DNA from: Acidobacteria bacterium Ga0077551
GTDB taxonomy: Bacteria; Pseudomonadota; Alphaproteobacteria; Caulobacterales; Hyphomonadaceae
Direction: 5' to 3'
NCBI GenBank assembly: GCA_001464545.1
Contig: LNFC01000012.1
Location: 1 to 64,000 of the forward strand
DNA length: 64,000 bases
The notes under the pieces are model-generated. The model worked only from the letters and a program-made list of their open reading frames with translations. It did no database searches and was not told the DNA's origin. Position numbers and translations under genes: made by a program. Within the stretch, counting starts at the first letter, position 1; each line of letters begins with the position of its first letter. Positions 16,829 to 26,250 of this stretch are shown piece after piece.

Positions 16829-19177
16829 ATGAAAACCAAACTTTCTCTCCTTGCCGGGGCGAGCTTCGTCACGCTTTGCCTGAGCGCAGCCATCTCCGCA
16901 TCCGCGCAGACTGCGCCGGCGGCAACCACCGAAGAGGAGGATCCGATCCTCCGTGCCGAGACGGTCGTGGTTCAGGGCGAGATCACCTATCGCAACCGCA
17001 GCGAAGAAACCGTCCAGACGCTCGAATATGGCCAGGACTATTTCCAGCGCTTCGAGCCGCTGACCGCCGGCGACGCCCTCAAGCGCGTGCCTTCGGTTAC
17101 CTTCCTGTCCGACGTGATCGAGAGCGACGGCGCACGTCTGCGCGGCCTCGACCCGGGCTACACCCAGATCCTCATCAACGGCGAAAAGGTTCCCGGTTCG
17201 AACGCCGACCGTTCCTTCTTCCTCGACCGCATCCCGGCCGAACTGATCGACCGCGTCGAAATCGTCCGCTCCTCGTCGGCCCGCCGTTCGGGTGACGCCC
17301 TTGCGGGTACACTGAACATCGTCCTGCGTGACGGCTACGAACTGGACGGCGGCTATATCCGCGTTGGCGGTCTGGCATTCGACGACGGCGAGTTCAAGGA
17401 AAGCCTCGGCGGCGTCTATGGCGGCGCAGTTGGTCCGGGCCGCCTTTTGCTCGGCGCAAACCTGCAGGGCCGTTACAACCCGAAACTCAAGTCTTCGCAG
17501 CGCTTCGGCGACAGCCCTGAGAATAACCCGACCTTCCGCGTCGATGATTTCGACAACCGCGAAGACCAGACCGACACGCGCGACGGCACGGATTACTCCT
17601 TCAACGCCGATTACAGCATCGATTCCGACGACGGCACCGACATCAACCTTTCCGGCTTCTACGTGAAGACCGAAAGGACTGAAGACGAACGTTCGTTCGA
17701 GTATGACGATCCGACCGCAATCACCGGTCCGGTGCGCCGCGCCGTTGCGGGCAACCTTCTGACCGACAATGCCAACCTCAACGAGATCAACCAGGAGAAC
17801 TACTCCCTGCGTGCGGTCGTCGAGGAAGAATGGGCGGCGGGTGAAACCACTCTGAAAGTCGGCCTCGCGAATTTCGACGAGAGCCAGTACGAGACGGAAG
17901 ACGAAATCGACTTTGATCGCACCACGCCGCGTTACACGGGCGATCTTACGATTGTCGGTATCGTCGATGAAGAGTTCTTCGGCGAATTCGCGCATGAGAT
18001 CGAGACCGGCGACAACACCGAGTTTGAGTTCGGCCTCTTCTATCAGGTTAAGCAACGCGACACCGACATTCGCACGCAGCGCAACCGGTTCAACGTACCG
18101 GTTGCCCTCCGCAATACCTGGGATCAATTCTCGAACAACCCGGAAGTGGCCCGGATCGGCTGGACGAACCTGCAGCCCGTTGTTGGTGGCCTGAGCCAGA
18201 TTGACGAGGAACGTTTCGACGGCTTTGCCGTGCTGAACGGCGAAAGCGGCCCCCTCGCCTGGGAAGCCGGCCTTCGCTACGAGAACACGACAGTCGACAT
18301 CACGGACCTCACCGTGGCTCCGGCCGATCGCGCCACGAACAACAACTTCTCGTTCTTGCTGCCTTCGGCTCACCTGAAGTATGACGTCACCGCTGCCGAC
18401 CGGATTTCCGCCTCCGTGGCGCGCACGGTCCGCCGGCCCAACTTCGACTTCATCTCGCCGGCGCTGCTAGAAGCCGAACTTGGCGACAACGACCTGCTCG
18501 GCAATCCGGACCTTGAGCCGGAAAGCGCCTGGGGCGCCGATCTCGGCTACGAGCGCCGCCTCGGTTCGGCCGGCGTGTTCGGGGTCAACCTGTTCTACCG
18601 CGACGTCAAAGACCTGGTTGAAGTCGCCAACACCGGCGTTGAAGGCTCGGAAGGGCCCGGCACCTTTGTGCTGCAGCCGCAGAACACCGGTGATGGCAGT
18701 GTCTACGGTATCGAACTCGACCTCTCCACGCCGCTGACCGTCGTTGGCCTCCCGAATACGGGTGCCTTCGCCAACTTCTCCTGGCTCGACAGCGATATCG
18801 AAGACGGGTTCGGATCGCGCCGCTTCAACGATCAATCCGAGTTCGTCTACAACTTCGGTTTCATCCACGACCTCGTTGCGTTGGACGCGGCTTTCGGCGC
18901 AACCTATCGCAAGCAGGGTGACGCTTTCGGCCGCGTGATCGGCGAAGAGATCACCACGTCTTATGGCGCCGACCTTGAAGTCTTCATCGAGAAACGCCTC
19001 GGTGACAGCTTCACGATCCGGGCCGTCGGCTCGAACCTGCTGAACGGTTCGAAGGACGAAGTGTTCAACAAGTTCACCACGATCCAGGACCAGATCGACC
19101 GCAGCTTTGACGAGTACGAACTCGAATCCGAAGAAGCCGGCCCGGTATTCCAGCTCATGGCCCGCTACGCTTTCTGA
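16829..19177 (+). CDS. TonB-dependent receptor
   Basis: Signal peptide; plug domain DALKRVPSVTFLSDVIESDGARLRGLDPGYTQILINGEKVPG, DRVEIVRSSSARRSGDALAGTLNIVLR; C-terminal MARYAF. Confidence 0.93.
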   Translation: MKTKLSLLAGASFVTLCLSAAISASAQTAPAATTEEEDPILRAETVVVQGEITYRNRSEETVQTLEYGQDYFQRFEPLTAGDALKRVPSVTFLSDVIESDGARLRGLDPGYTQILINGEKVPGSNADRSFFLDRIPAELIDRVEIVRSSSARRSGDALAGTLNIVLRDGYELDGGYIRVGGLAFDDGEFKESLGGVYGGAVGPGRLLLGANLQGRYNPKLKSSQRFGDSPENNPTFRVDDFDNREDQTDTRDGTDYSFNADYSIDSDDGTDINLSGFYVKTERTEDERSFEYDDPTAITGPVRRAVAGNLLTDNANLNEINQENYSLRAVVEEEWAAGETTLKVGLANFDESQYETEDEIDFDRTTPRYTGDLTIVGIVDEEFFGEFAHEIETGDNTEFEFGLFYQVKQRDTDIRTQRNRFNVPVALRNTWDQFSNNPEVARIGWTNLQPVVGGLSQIDEERFDGFAVLNGESGPLAWEAGLRYENTTVDITDLTVAPADRATNNNFSFLLPSAHLKYDVTAADRISASVARTVRRPNFDFISPALLEAELGDNDLLGNPDLEPESAWGADLGYERRLGSAGVFGVNLFYRDVKDLVEVANTGVEGSEGPGTFVLQPQNTGDGSVYGIELDLSTPLTVVGLPNTGAFANFSWLDSDIEDGFGSRRFNDQSEFVYNFGFIHDLVALDAAFGATYRKQGDAFGRVIGEEITTSYGADLEVFIEKRLGDSFTIRAVGSNLLNGSKDEVFNKFTTIQDQIDRSFDEYELESEEAGPVFQLMARYAF

Positions 19178-19203
19178 TCCGGTCCTCAGCACACAGATGA
19201 AGG

Positions 19204-19237
19204 CGGGCCGCAGCACTTTGCTGCGGCCCGTTTTCGT
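19204..19237 (+). terminator. Rho-independent terminator
   Basis: CGGGCCGCAGC-acttt-GCTGCGGCCCG followed by TTTTCGTT. Confidence 0.85.
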
Positions 19238-19243
19238 TGGGGC

Positions 19244-20113
19244 TCAGCCCCGCGTCTTTGACCAGGCCGCCAGCCGGGCGGTATAGGCGCGCGGCTTCTC
19301 GCCCGCGAGGCGGCGCGAAGTGCCTAAGGCTCGGCGCAACGCGCGGCGGCGGGCTTTGGCGATCAACGCCAGCGCGGTCGCGGCATCGGGTTTGGCAAGC
19401 AGATGCACCGGCACGTCGATTAGGGCGGCTTCCAGCAGGCCGAGATCGCGCCAGTCGCCGAGATCATCGCAGAGCCGTTCGGCCGCAGCGGCGTAGCCGT
19501 CCATCACTTCCGGAAAGGCGCCGCGCAGCAGCAGCGTCTGGTACCAGTGATCCTTCGCGCGTTTGCGGAACTCATGCACGGGCTCTTCGTCCCGGGCGCG
19601 CCGTGCCGCTTCGAAGGACTTGCGGAACCGGCGATGGCTGCGCTGCAGGCCCGGCGCGAGGGCGTGCCAGCCGGTTTGCGTCAGCGTCCAGGATTGCGCG
19701 CGCCCGGCCGCTGCGGCCATCTCTCCGGCGAAGGTTCCCAGCAGGCGTTTCTGCGCGGCGGTGCCAGCAGCGCGGCGCTTGTTGAGGGCAGCGCCAAGGT
19801 TAGCGGAGACGTCCTCCGGCAGGTCCAGCCGGGCCAGCGTTTCGGCCAAGGCGCCCTTGTCTCTCAGCGCGGACAGGCGGGCCGCCGCGTCCCGCAGGAC
19901 GGCGATCTCTTCGCGGGCCTCCGGGAAAACCGGCGCGACCAGGCGCAGCAGGGCGCGCAGCCGTTTGGTCGCCTTGCGGCCTTCATGCACCTTGCGGGGA
20001 AGCGGCACTGACTTGTCCGCCAGTGCTGAGCCAATGGCCGCGAACTCCTCCGCCGCAATCCTGCGCAGGGCTTCGGTCGTCGACGCGTCGCCTGACTTGA
20101 ACCTGTAGGCCAT
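19244..20113 (-). CDS. CHAD domain-containing protein
   Basis: VHEGRKATKRLRALLRLVAPVF and EPVHEFRKRAKDHWYQTLLL: paired conserved His helices of CHAD domains. Confidence 0.88.
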   Translation of the reverse strand: MAYRFKSGDASTTEALRRIAAEEFAAIGSALADKSVPLPRKVHEGRKATKRLRALLRLVAPVFPEAREEIAVLRDAAARLSALRDKGALAETLARLDLPEDVSANLGAALNKRRAAGTAAQKRLLGTFAGEMAAAAGRAQSWTLTQTGWHALAPGLQRSHRRFRKSFEAARRARDEEPVHEFRKRAKDHWYQTLLLRGAFPEVMDGYAAAAERLCDDLGDWRDLGLLEAALIDVPVHLLAKPDAATALALIAKARRRALRRALGTSRRLAGEKPRAYTARLAAWSKTRG

Positions 20114-20268
20114 CGTGTCGCCGGACCTCCTCGCGCCCAGATTGCACAGGCAAATCCGCGCCGCCAATGCTCTCGCGCGGGCGGCGACTACAAGAATCTG
20201 GAGGGTTTATGCCGGCCCGCCTTTAGGCCCTTCCCGAACGCAGGCGAATCCGCCGATACAGCTGGTCC

Positions 20269-20691
20269 ATGCCCGAAACCCTGCAATCTGTCCTGAACAA
20301 TCTCGCCCTGATGGCCTGCGCGCTGGCCATCGGCGCCTCCTGGGTGGCCGCGATCGTGTCGCCCAATTGCAGCTTCGACAAGCTGACGGGCGCGCGCGCT
20401 GACGGGCACGTGCGCGAACTCATCCACCGGACAAGCCCGCAGCTGGGCTTCCTGATGGCGCTGGCCGGCGGCCTGTTCCTGTTTGCCTCGAGCCTCGTAT
20501 CCGGCATCGTGGCGCTCGTCGCAGCGTTCGGTTTCTACGCAACCCGGATGATGCTGGCGCCGAAGGAAGGCAAGAATGCCCCCGGTGTGCGCACCAAGCG
20601 CAAGGAACAGCGCGGCACTTCGGTCGGCCTGATCCTGATGTTTACGGCGACCTCGCTGATCGCCGCCATCCTGGGGCTCTTCGGGCTTTAG
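20269..20691 (+). CDS. membrane protein of unknown function
   Basis: ATG ORF with three hydrophobic segments; no recognised family. Confidence 0.6.
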   Translation: MPETLQSVLNNLALMACALAIGASWVAAIVSPNCSFDKLTGARADGHVRELIHRTSPQLGFLMALAGGLFLFASSLVSGIVALVAAFGFYATRMMLAPKEGKNAPGVRTKRKEQRGTSVGLILMFTATSLIAAILGLFGL

Positions 20692-21071
20692 CCCTTCACC
20701 AGCCAGAGACAGCCGATTTCGTGCAACTGGCGGAAGCTCTCGGTCGAGCGCTCCGTTGCTGCGCGTGCGAGGCGCCCGGCGGTTTTCCGGTTCACCGCCA
20801 GCATCAGCACGCAAACCAGCACGCCCACACCGGCCGTCCACCAGCCCACGGGCAGGGCGGCCAACACGCCGATCAGGACGGCCAGATAGGCCAGCGCGTC
20901 CAGCACGCGGATCCGCACATCGAGGCCCCGGCCGAACGGTTTCAGCAATTCCGGCTGGCGGTGCAGCGCTTCGGCATCGATGGCAAAATGGGTGCCCGGC
21001 GTCTTTTCGAACACCAGAGCGCGGGTCATCCGTCCGCCATCGTGGGGGTTCGGTCGGCAGCTCAGGAACAT
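20688..21071 (-). CDS. hypothetical membrane protein
   Basis: ORF with two TM segments (LAYLAVLIGVLAALPVGWWTAGVGVLVCVLML); an internal start at MTRALVF is possible. Confidence 0.55.
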   Translation of the reverse strand: MFLSCRPNPHDGGRMTRALVFEKTPGTHFAIDAEALHRQPELLKPFGRGLDVRIRVLDALAYLAVLIGVLAALPVGWWTAGVGVLVCVLMLAVNRKTAGRLARAATERSTESFRQLHEIGCLWLVKG

Positions 21072-21271
21072 CGCAAATCCCTCCTGTTTCGGCCCAGCCC
21101 CTGCAGTTTTAGCAGGGCCGCCTGAGGGCGGTGTTCTTCTGGGAGGCGAAAATTGTCACTTTTTCAGCACTTTGTGTTCACCATCGAAAATTGCGCGCGT
21201 CTGGCGAGGCCCATTGCGGGATCGCAATCCCCGGCTTACGCTGCACTGCAACATGAAGGGCAGGTTACACG

Positions 21272-22537
21272 ATGCTGTATTCCCTTGTCGAAATGAACCG
21301 GGTCGCGATGGCGCCCATGCGTCTGGCCGCCAAGGCGGGCCGGGCCGCGCTGGCGTCGCCTCTGAACCCGCTTGGGCAGACAAGTTACGGCAAGTCCCTC
21401 GCCGCCATGGCAGACGTTTTCGAGAGCGCGACCCGCTATTACGGCAAGCCCGAATGGCGCATCGACAATGTGCGCATCAACAGTGTGACGGTCCCGGTGA
21501 CGCCGGAAGTCGCCTGGCGCTCGCCCTGGTGCGGCCTCGTCCACTTCAAGAAGGATGCGGACATCCTCGCCTCCTGCCGCCGCCCCGGCGCGGCGCCGTT
21601 GCCCCGCCTGCTGATCGTTGCGCCGCTGTCCGGGCACTACGCGACGCTGCTGCGTGGCACGGTCGAAGGTTTCCTGGCAACGCATGACGTCTACATCACC
21701 GACTGGACCGACGCGCGCATGTCGCCTGTCTGGCTCGGCCGGTTCGACCTTGACGACTATATAGACCATGTCCGGAAGATGCTGACGCATCTTGGCGGCG
21801 GCGCGCATGTGCTCGCCGTCTGCCAGCCCGGCCCGCCGGTGCTCGCAGCCATCTCGATGATGGCGGAGGAAGAAGATCCCGCGCTGCCGGCCACGATGAC
21901 GTTCATGGGCTCGCCGATTGATGCGCGCCTTTCGCCGACCGTGCCGAACAAGCTGGCCGAAGAGCGCCCCTTCTCCTGGTTCGAGGAGAACATGATCCAC
22001 ACGGTGCCGGGTCCCTATCCGGGCATGCTGCGCCGCGTCTATCCGGGCTTCGTGCAACTCTCCTCGTTCATGAACATGAACTGGGGCCGGCATGTCGATG
22101 CGCAGTGGAAATTCTTCAACCACCTCGTCGGCGGCGACGGCGACAGCGCCGGCAAGCACCGCGAGTTCTATGACGAATACCTCTCGGTGCTCGACCTGAC
22201 CGAAGAGTTCTACCTGCAGACCATCCAGCGCGTGTTCCAGGAGCACCACCTGCCGCGCGGCATTTACAATTATCGCGGCAACCGCATCGTCAAGCCATCC
22301 GCCATCCGCACCGTCGCGCTGATGACGGTGGAAGGCGAGAAGGACGATATCTCCGGCATCGGCCAGACGCAGGCCGCGCATGATATCTGCACCAACATCC
22401 CGAAAGACATGCGTTCGGACTATATCCAGCCCGGCGTCGGCCATTACGGCGTGTTCAACGGCTCACGTTTCGAAACCGAGATTGCGCCGCGCGTCACGCA
22501 GTTCACGCGCCGTTTCGCCAGCCGCCCGGCCGAGTAA
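21272..22537 (+). CDS. phaZ: intracellular polyhydroxyalkanoate depolymerase
   Basis: MLYSLVEMNRVAMAPMRLAA..., HYATLLRGTVEGFLATHDVYITDWTDARMSP, HVLAVCQPGPPVLAA, typical of the PHB depolymerase family. Confidence 0.9.
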   Translation: MLYSLVEMNRVAMAPMRLAAKAGRAALASPLNPLGQTSYGKSLAAMADVFESATRYYGKPEWRIDNVRINSVTVPVTPEVAWRSPWCGLVHFKKDADILASCRRPGAAPLPRLLIVAPLSGHYATLLRGTVEGFLATHDVYITDWTDARMSPVWLGRFDLDDYIDHVRKMLTHLGGGAHVLAVCQPGPPVLAAISMMAEEEDPALPATMTFMGSPIDARLSPTVPNKLAEERPFSWFEENMIHTVPGPYPGMLRRVYPGFVQLSSFMNMNWGRHVDAQWKFFNHLVGGDGDSAGKHREFYDEYLSVLDLTEEFYLQTIQRVFQEHHLPRGIYNYRGNRIVKPSAIRTVALMTVEGEKDDISGIGQTQAAHDICTNIPKDMRSDYIQPGVGHYGVFNGSRFETEIAPRVTQFTRRFASRPAE

Positions 22538-22560
22538 GCTGCAGCGGCTCCCAAGAAGCG

Positions 22561-22667
22561 CTAGAGCGATGTCCGCTCAAGTGGGTACCGGTTGAGCGGA
22601 AGACATCGCGACAAAACAAGAAACCAGAGCCGGCGACCTGATTCCATCAGATCGCGCCCGGCTCTAG
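22561..22667. repeat. RIME-like structured intergenic repeat, copy A
   Basis: ctagagcgatgtccgctcaa...gcgcccggctctag; about 80% identical, gapless, to 24307-24413; two nested hairpins. Confidence 0.75.
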
Positions 22668-23737
22668 GCGCCGCAGCAGGACGCATCAAAGTCCAGCAGC
22701 TCGATATCGGGGCCGAGATCGCCGTCCTTCGCGGGCTCCTCGGCGGCGAGCGCAGTCGAGAGATACTTCTTGTTGTCATCGCAGAACACAGTAGCGACGC
22801 AGGCGCGGGCATCCAGCCGTTCGGCCGCCATCACGGCGCCGATCAGGTTCGCACCGGATGATATGCCGACAGCCAGTCCCAGTTCGCGCGCCAGCCGCTG
22901 CGCCATGCGGATAGCATCACCATCCGAGACGGCGATCACATCGTTCAGTGCACTGAAGTTCACGAGCGCCGGTATGAAATCATCCGAAATCCCCTGGATG
23001 CGGTGGCTGCCCACCTTGTGACCGGTCGAGAGGGTGGGGGATTCTTTCGGCTCCAGCGGATGGATACGCACGCCGGGGTGCACAGCGCGCAGGGCTGCGC
23101 CAACTCCCATCACCGTGCCGCCTGTCCCGACGCCCGCAACGAACGCGTCCGGGGTAAGACCCAGGCAGGCGAGCTGCGCCAGAAGCTCCGGACCCGTCGT
23201 TTCGAGATGCGCACGTGAATTGTCACCATTTGAAAACTGGCAGGGCAGGAACACGTCATTGCGCGCGGCGGCCAGTTGCTGCGTGGCGGCAATGGCGCCG
23301 AGGAAGCCGCCGTCGGCCCGGCTGATCAGGTTGAGGCGCGCGTCCAGGCTGCGCAGCAGGGACTTGCGCTCGTCGCTCATCCAGTCGGGCATGAAGATCT
23401 CTACCGGATGGCCCAGCGCCCGGCCGAGCGCGGCGAGGGCGATACCGGCGTTCCCGCTGGTCGCCTCGGCAATCGTGTCGCCAGGTTGCAGGGCGCCGGA
23501 GCGATAGGCGCGCGTCAGGATCGAGAGCGCCATCCGGTCCTTGATCGAGCCGGTGAGATTGTAATGCTCAGCCTTGGCATGGATCACGTGCTCGCGGCTA
23601 CGATAGCGCAGGCGGATGGAAATCAGCGGTGTGCGCCCGATCAGCGCGCCAAGGCTGCGCAGGCGCGCCGGTTCGCAAGTCGGCAGGGGTGGGACCGTCA
23701 GGCGGGCGGACGAGGTTCGGAGGGGCAGTGCGGACAT
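22664..23737 (-). CDS. PLP-dependent cysteine synthase family protein
   Basis: [14 protein letters not shown] lysine motif, [32 protein letters not shown]. Confidence 0.88.
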   Translation of the reverse strand: MSALPLRTSSARLTVPPLPTCEPARLRSLGALIGRTPLISIRLRYRSREHVIHAKAEHYNLTGSIKDRMALSILTRAYRSGALQPGDTIAEATSGNAGIALAALGRALGHPVEIFMPDWMSDERKSLLRSLDARLNLISRADGGFLGAIAATQQLAAARNDVFLPCQFSNGDNSRAHLETTGPELLAQLACLGLTPDAFVAGVGTGGTVMGVGAALRAVHPGVRIHPLEPKESPTLSTGHKVGSHRIQGISDDFIPALVNFSALNDVIAVSDGDAIRMAQRLARELGLAVGISSGANLIGAVMAAERLDARACVATVFCDDNKKYLSTALAAEEPAKDGDLGPDIELLDFDASCCGA

Positions 23738-23851
23738 GAAGCGCTCCAGCGGTAGAGGCGCATCATGCAGCCGCTTCACTGCGGGATCATTCTAGAAAAT
23801 TGGACGGAAAGGCTCTGGAATAGTAAGAATTTTCGGATAATAGTGCCAGAT

Positions 23852-24310
23852 ATGGAAAATATTGATGATACCGACAAGCTGCTGCTGCGGGCCTTGCAGG
23901 CGGATGCCAGTGAATCGCTCGAGACATTGGCCGCCCGCGCCAGCATTTCGGTCAACACCTGCTGGCGGCGGGTCAAGCGGCTGGAAGAGGCGGGTATCCT
24001 GCAGAAGAGGGTGGCCCTGATCGATCCTGAGCGCGTCGGTCTAGGCCAAACGGTCTTCGTCGCGATCCGCACGCGAGAGCATTCGGCGGGCTGGGTCGAG
24101 CGATTCGCGAAAGCCGTGCGCGCGATTCCAGAAGTCGTCGAGTTCTACCGCATGGCAGGTGACGTGGACTATCTGTTGAAGGTTCAGGTGGGCAGCGTCC
24201 AGGATTATGACCGGGTCTACCGCGACCTTATCAGCCGCATTGATCTGGCGGATGTCAGCGCGACATTCGCGATGGAGTGTATCAAGAACACAACCGAGCT
24301 GCCGCTCTAG
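23852..24310 (+). CDS. Lrp/AsnC family transcriptional regulator
   Basis: DDTDKLLLRALQADASESLETLAARASISVNTCWRRVKRLEEAGIL HTH plus RAM/ligand domain. Confidence 0.93.
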   Translation: MENIDDTDKLLLRALQADASESLETLAARASISVNTCWRRVKRLEEAGILQKRVALIDPERVGLGQTVFVAIRTREHSAGWVERFAKAVRAIPEVVEFYRMAGDVDYLLKVQVGSVQDYDRVYRDLISRIDLADVSATFAMECIKNTTELPL

Positions 24311-24413
24311 AGCAAATTCCGCTCAAGTGGCCGCCGGTTGAGCGAAGGAGTTTGCGACCAAACAAGCAACTGGAGCAAGCGATCTGATTGCATCAGATCG
24401 CGCCTTGCTCTGG
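24307..24413. repeat. RIME-like structured intergenic repeat, copy B
   Basis: ctagagcaaattccgctcaa...gcgccttgctctggg, same orientation as copy A. Confidence 0.75.
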
Positions 24414-24426
24414 GTCTGCGCTCCGC

Positions 24427-24585
24427 CTACGGAGTGATCTCGGCTGGCCCGGTCGCTGCACCGCTCCCGAACTTGGCTTCGTGACGCTCCATGGCCGGCA
24501 TCGCGAGAGTGGTCGACACCACCGCCGCAATCGCGGCGCCGATGGCCGCGCCGATCACCTGCCGGACATTCTTCGATAGTTGCAC
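24427..24585 (-). CDS. small hypothetical protein (52 aa), GTG start
   Basis: VQLSKNVRQVIGAAIGAAIAAVVSTTLAMPAMERHEAKFG...: plausible small TM protein; weak. Confidence 0.35.
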   Translation of the reverse strand: MQLSKNVRQVIGAAIGAAIAAVVSTTLAMPAMERHEAKFGSGAATGPAEITP

Positions 24586-24667
24586 CGTGTGCTCCCCCGC
24601 CTTGTCTGGACCGGGGCCGTGCAAACTGTATGCCGGACAGGCAGGCGCTGGCGCCGGCGGGGTCCGC

Positions 24668-25489
24668 TCAGTGTGCCGGCGGCGCCGGTGTGCCGGGTGT
24701 GCGGAAGTCGATCTCCGTGTGATCATGGCCATGACCATGGTTATCAAGCACGCCGTGATCGTGGATCGGCAGCGCCAAGACGGCGAGCGCAAACACCACG
24801 CCTGCCCCGAGCGAGCCCATCGCCCGGACCGGCGAGACTTCCTTCAGCGGCTCCATCATCGGCCCGGTCGCGACATAGATCAGCAAGCCCGCCGACAAGG
24901 CATAGAGCGCCGTGATAGTGCCCGCGCCGAGCCCGTTGACGAACAGTCCGGAGACCAGCGCGCCCAGCGGCGTGGTCGCGGCGGCGGCAATGAAAGCCCA
25001 GACGAGGGCCTCCTTCACCTTGAAGCCGTGCCGCGACAGGATCGCGAACGCGATGATGCCTTCGGCAAACTCGTGCAGGATCAGACCCAGAGACGCATAC
25101 ACACCTGACTGGAAGCTCGCCGCGAACGAAACCGAATAGATCACGCCATCAAAAAACGAATGGACACCCACGGCGAGCAAGGGCGTGAAGGCCTCCGCCC
25201 GGGCTTGCCCCGCGCGCTCCGGAAAGTAGGTGCGCATCGCAAAGCTGAGCAGCAGGCCGGCGAAGAATCCGCCCAGCACGAACTTCGCCGCGCCATGTCC
25301 CGCGCCCAGCGCTTCGGGCACGATGTGCAACAGGCTCATCGTGATCAGCATGCCGCCGGCGGCAAGCGCAAACAGGCCGGACTGGCGCGCCGACCATTCG
25401 CTGCGCAGCGCCACGGCGGCGAGCCCCAGCGATGTCACGACAGCGGCGAGCAGGCCAAAGGATACGGCGGCCTGTAAGGAGAGGGGCAT
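24668..25489 (-). CDS. ZIP family metal transporter
   Basis: HSFFDGVIYSVSF, HEFAEGIIAFAIL, multiple TM helices, His-rich segment HDHGVLDNHGHGHDHTE. Confidence 0.9.
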   Translation of the reverse strand: MPLSLQAAVSFGLLAAVVTSLGLAAVALRSEWSARQSGLFALAAGGMLITMSLLHIVPEALGAGHGAAKFVLGGFFAGLLLSFAMRTYFPERAGQARAEAFTPLLAVGVHSFFDGVIYSVSFAASFQSGVYASLGLILHEFAEGIIAFAILSRHGFKVKEALVWAFIAAAATTPLGALVSGLFVNGLGAGTITALYALSAGLLIYVATGPMMEPLKEVSPVRAMGSLGAGVVFALAVLALPIHDHGVLDNHGHGHDHTEIDFRTPGTPAPPAH

Positions 25490-25554
25490 CGGGGTTAAAC
25501 AGTCCTGCTGGCAACGCAGCGCCGCGCCCGGGCAGGTCCGGAAGGTGCTTGCGA

Positions 25555-25572
25555 GAAGTGTTATAATGTTTC
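25555..25572. promoter_or_regulatory. Putative Zur-like operator in the divergent zinc-locus promoter
   Basis: Palindrome GAA-gtg-TTATAA-tgt-TTC; also contains a TATAAT -10-like hexamer. Confidence 0.4.
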
Positions 25573-25643
25573 AATATGTGCTTGGCGAGCGGAATCTTCC
25601 GCCCTTGGCCGATGACAAACTTTCTTCCCCCGGAGCTGACCCC

Positions 25644-26243
25644 ATGACCCTTCTTCCTGTCCGGTTGCCGATGATCCTGCTGATCGCCGGCGTGCTTGCA
25701 GCGTGCGGCCGCTCGGAACCCGTTCCGCCCGCCGCGCCGCCGGAGACCGTTGTGGCGGAAACGGTTGAGCCTGAAGCCGAGGCGCACGACGAGCACGCGG
25801 AAGGCGAGCATCACCACGAGGATGAAGACTCAACCGCTGGCGGCACGGCGCACGTTCACGGCCTCGCGGACCTCGCCGTCACGCGAGAGGGCAATCGTTT
25901 CGAGGCAGAACTTGTTTCCCCGCTCGCGAATTTTGGTCTCTCCGAAGCCGACGGCGTCATTACGGATACCGTGCAAGCGGAGCTTTCCGGTCTGATTGAA
26001 CTTGCAGGCGGCGATTGCACCGCCAGCGTGCCCAAGGCCGAGGTCGACACCTCCAGCGGGCACACCGACGGACATGTCCACGCGACTTGGACGTGTGCAA
26101 ATCCGGATGCCGTTACGGCGGTGCGTTTCGCCGGCTTCACGGCGTTTCCCAGCTTCGAGACCGTGAATGCGATCTATCTCACGGACACCGATCAGAAAGC
26201 GGGCGAACTGACGCCTTCCGCGCCAGAGCTTTCCCTGAAATAA
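25644..26243 (+). CDS. DUF2796 (ZrgA-like) zinc-associated lipoprotein
   Basis: Lipobox LAAC; His/Asp/Glu-rich AHDEHAEGEHHHEDED; GTAHVHGLADLAVTREGNRFEAELVSPLANFGL. Confidence 0.85.
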   Translation: MTLLPVRLPMILLIAGVLAACGRSEPVPPAAPPETVVAETVEPEAEAHDEHAEGEHHHEDEDSTAGGTAHVHGLADLAVTREGNRFEAELVSPLANFGLSEADGVITDTVQAELSGLIELAGGDCTASVPKAEVDTSSGHTDGHVHATWTCANPDAVTAVRFAGFTAFPSFETVNAIYLTDTDQKAGELTPSAPELSLK

Positions 26244-26250
26244 GGACTGC

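Noticed and set aside
16772-18373. 533-aa minus-strand ORF opposite the TonB receptor
   Set aside because: Antisense shadow; receptor frame has signal peptide and plug motifs
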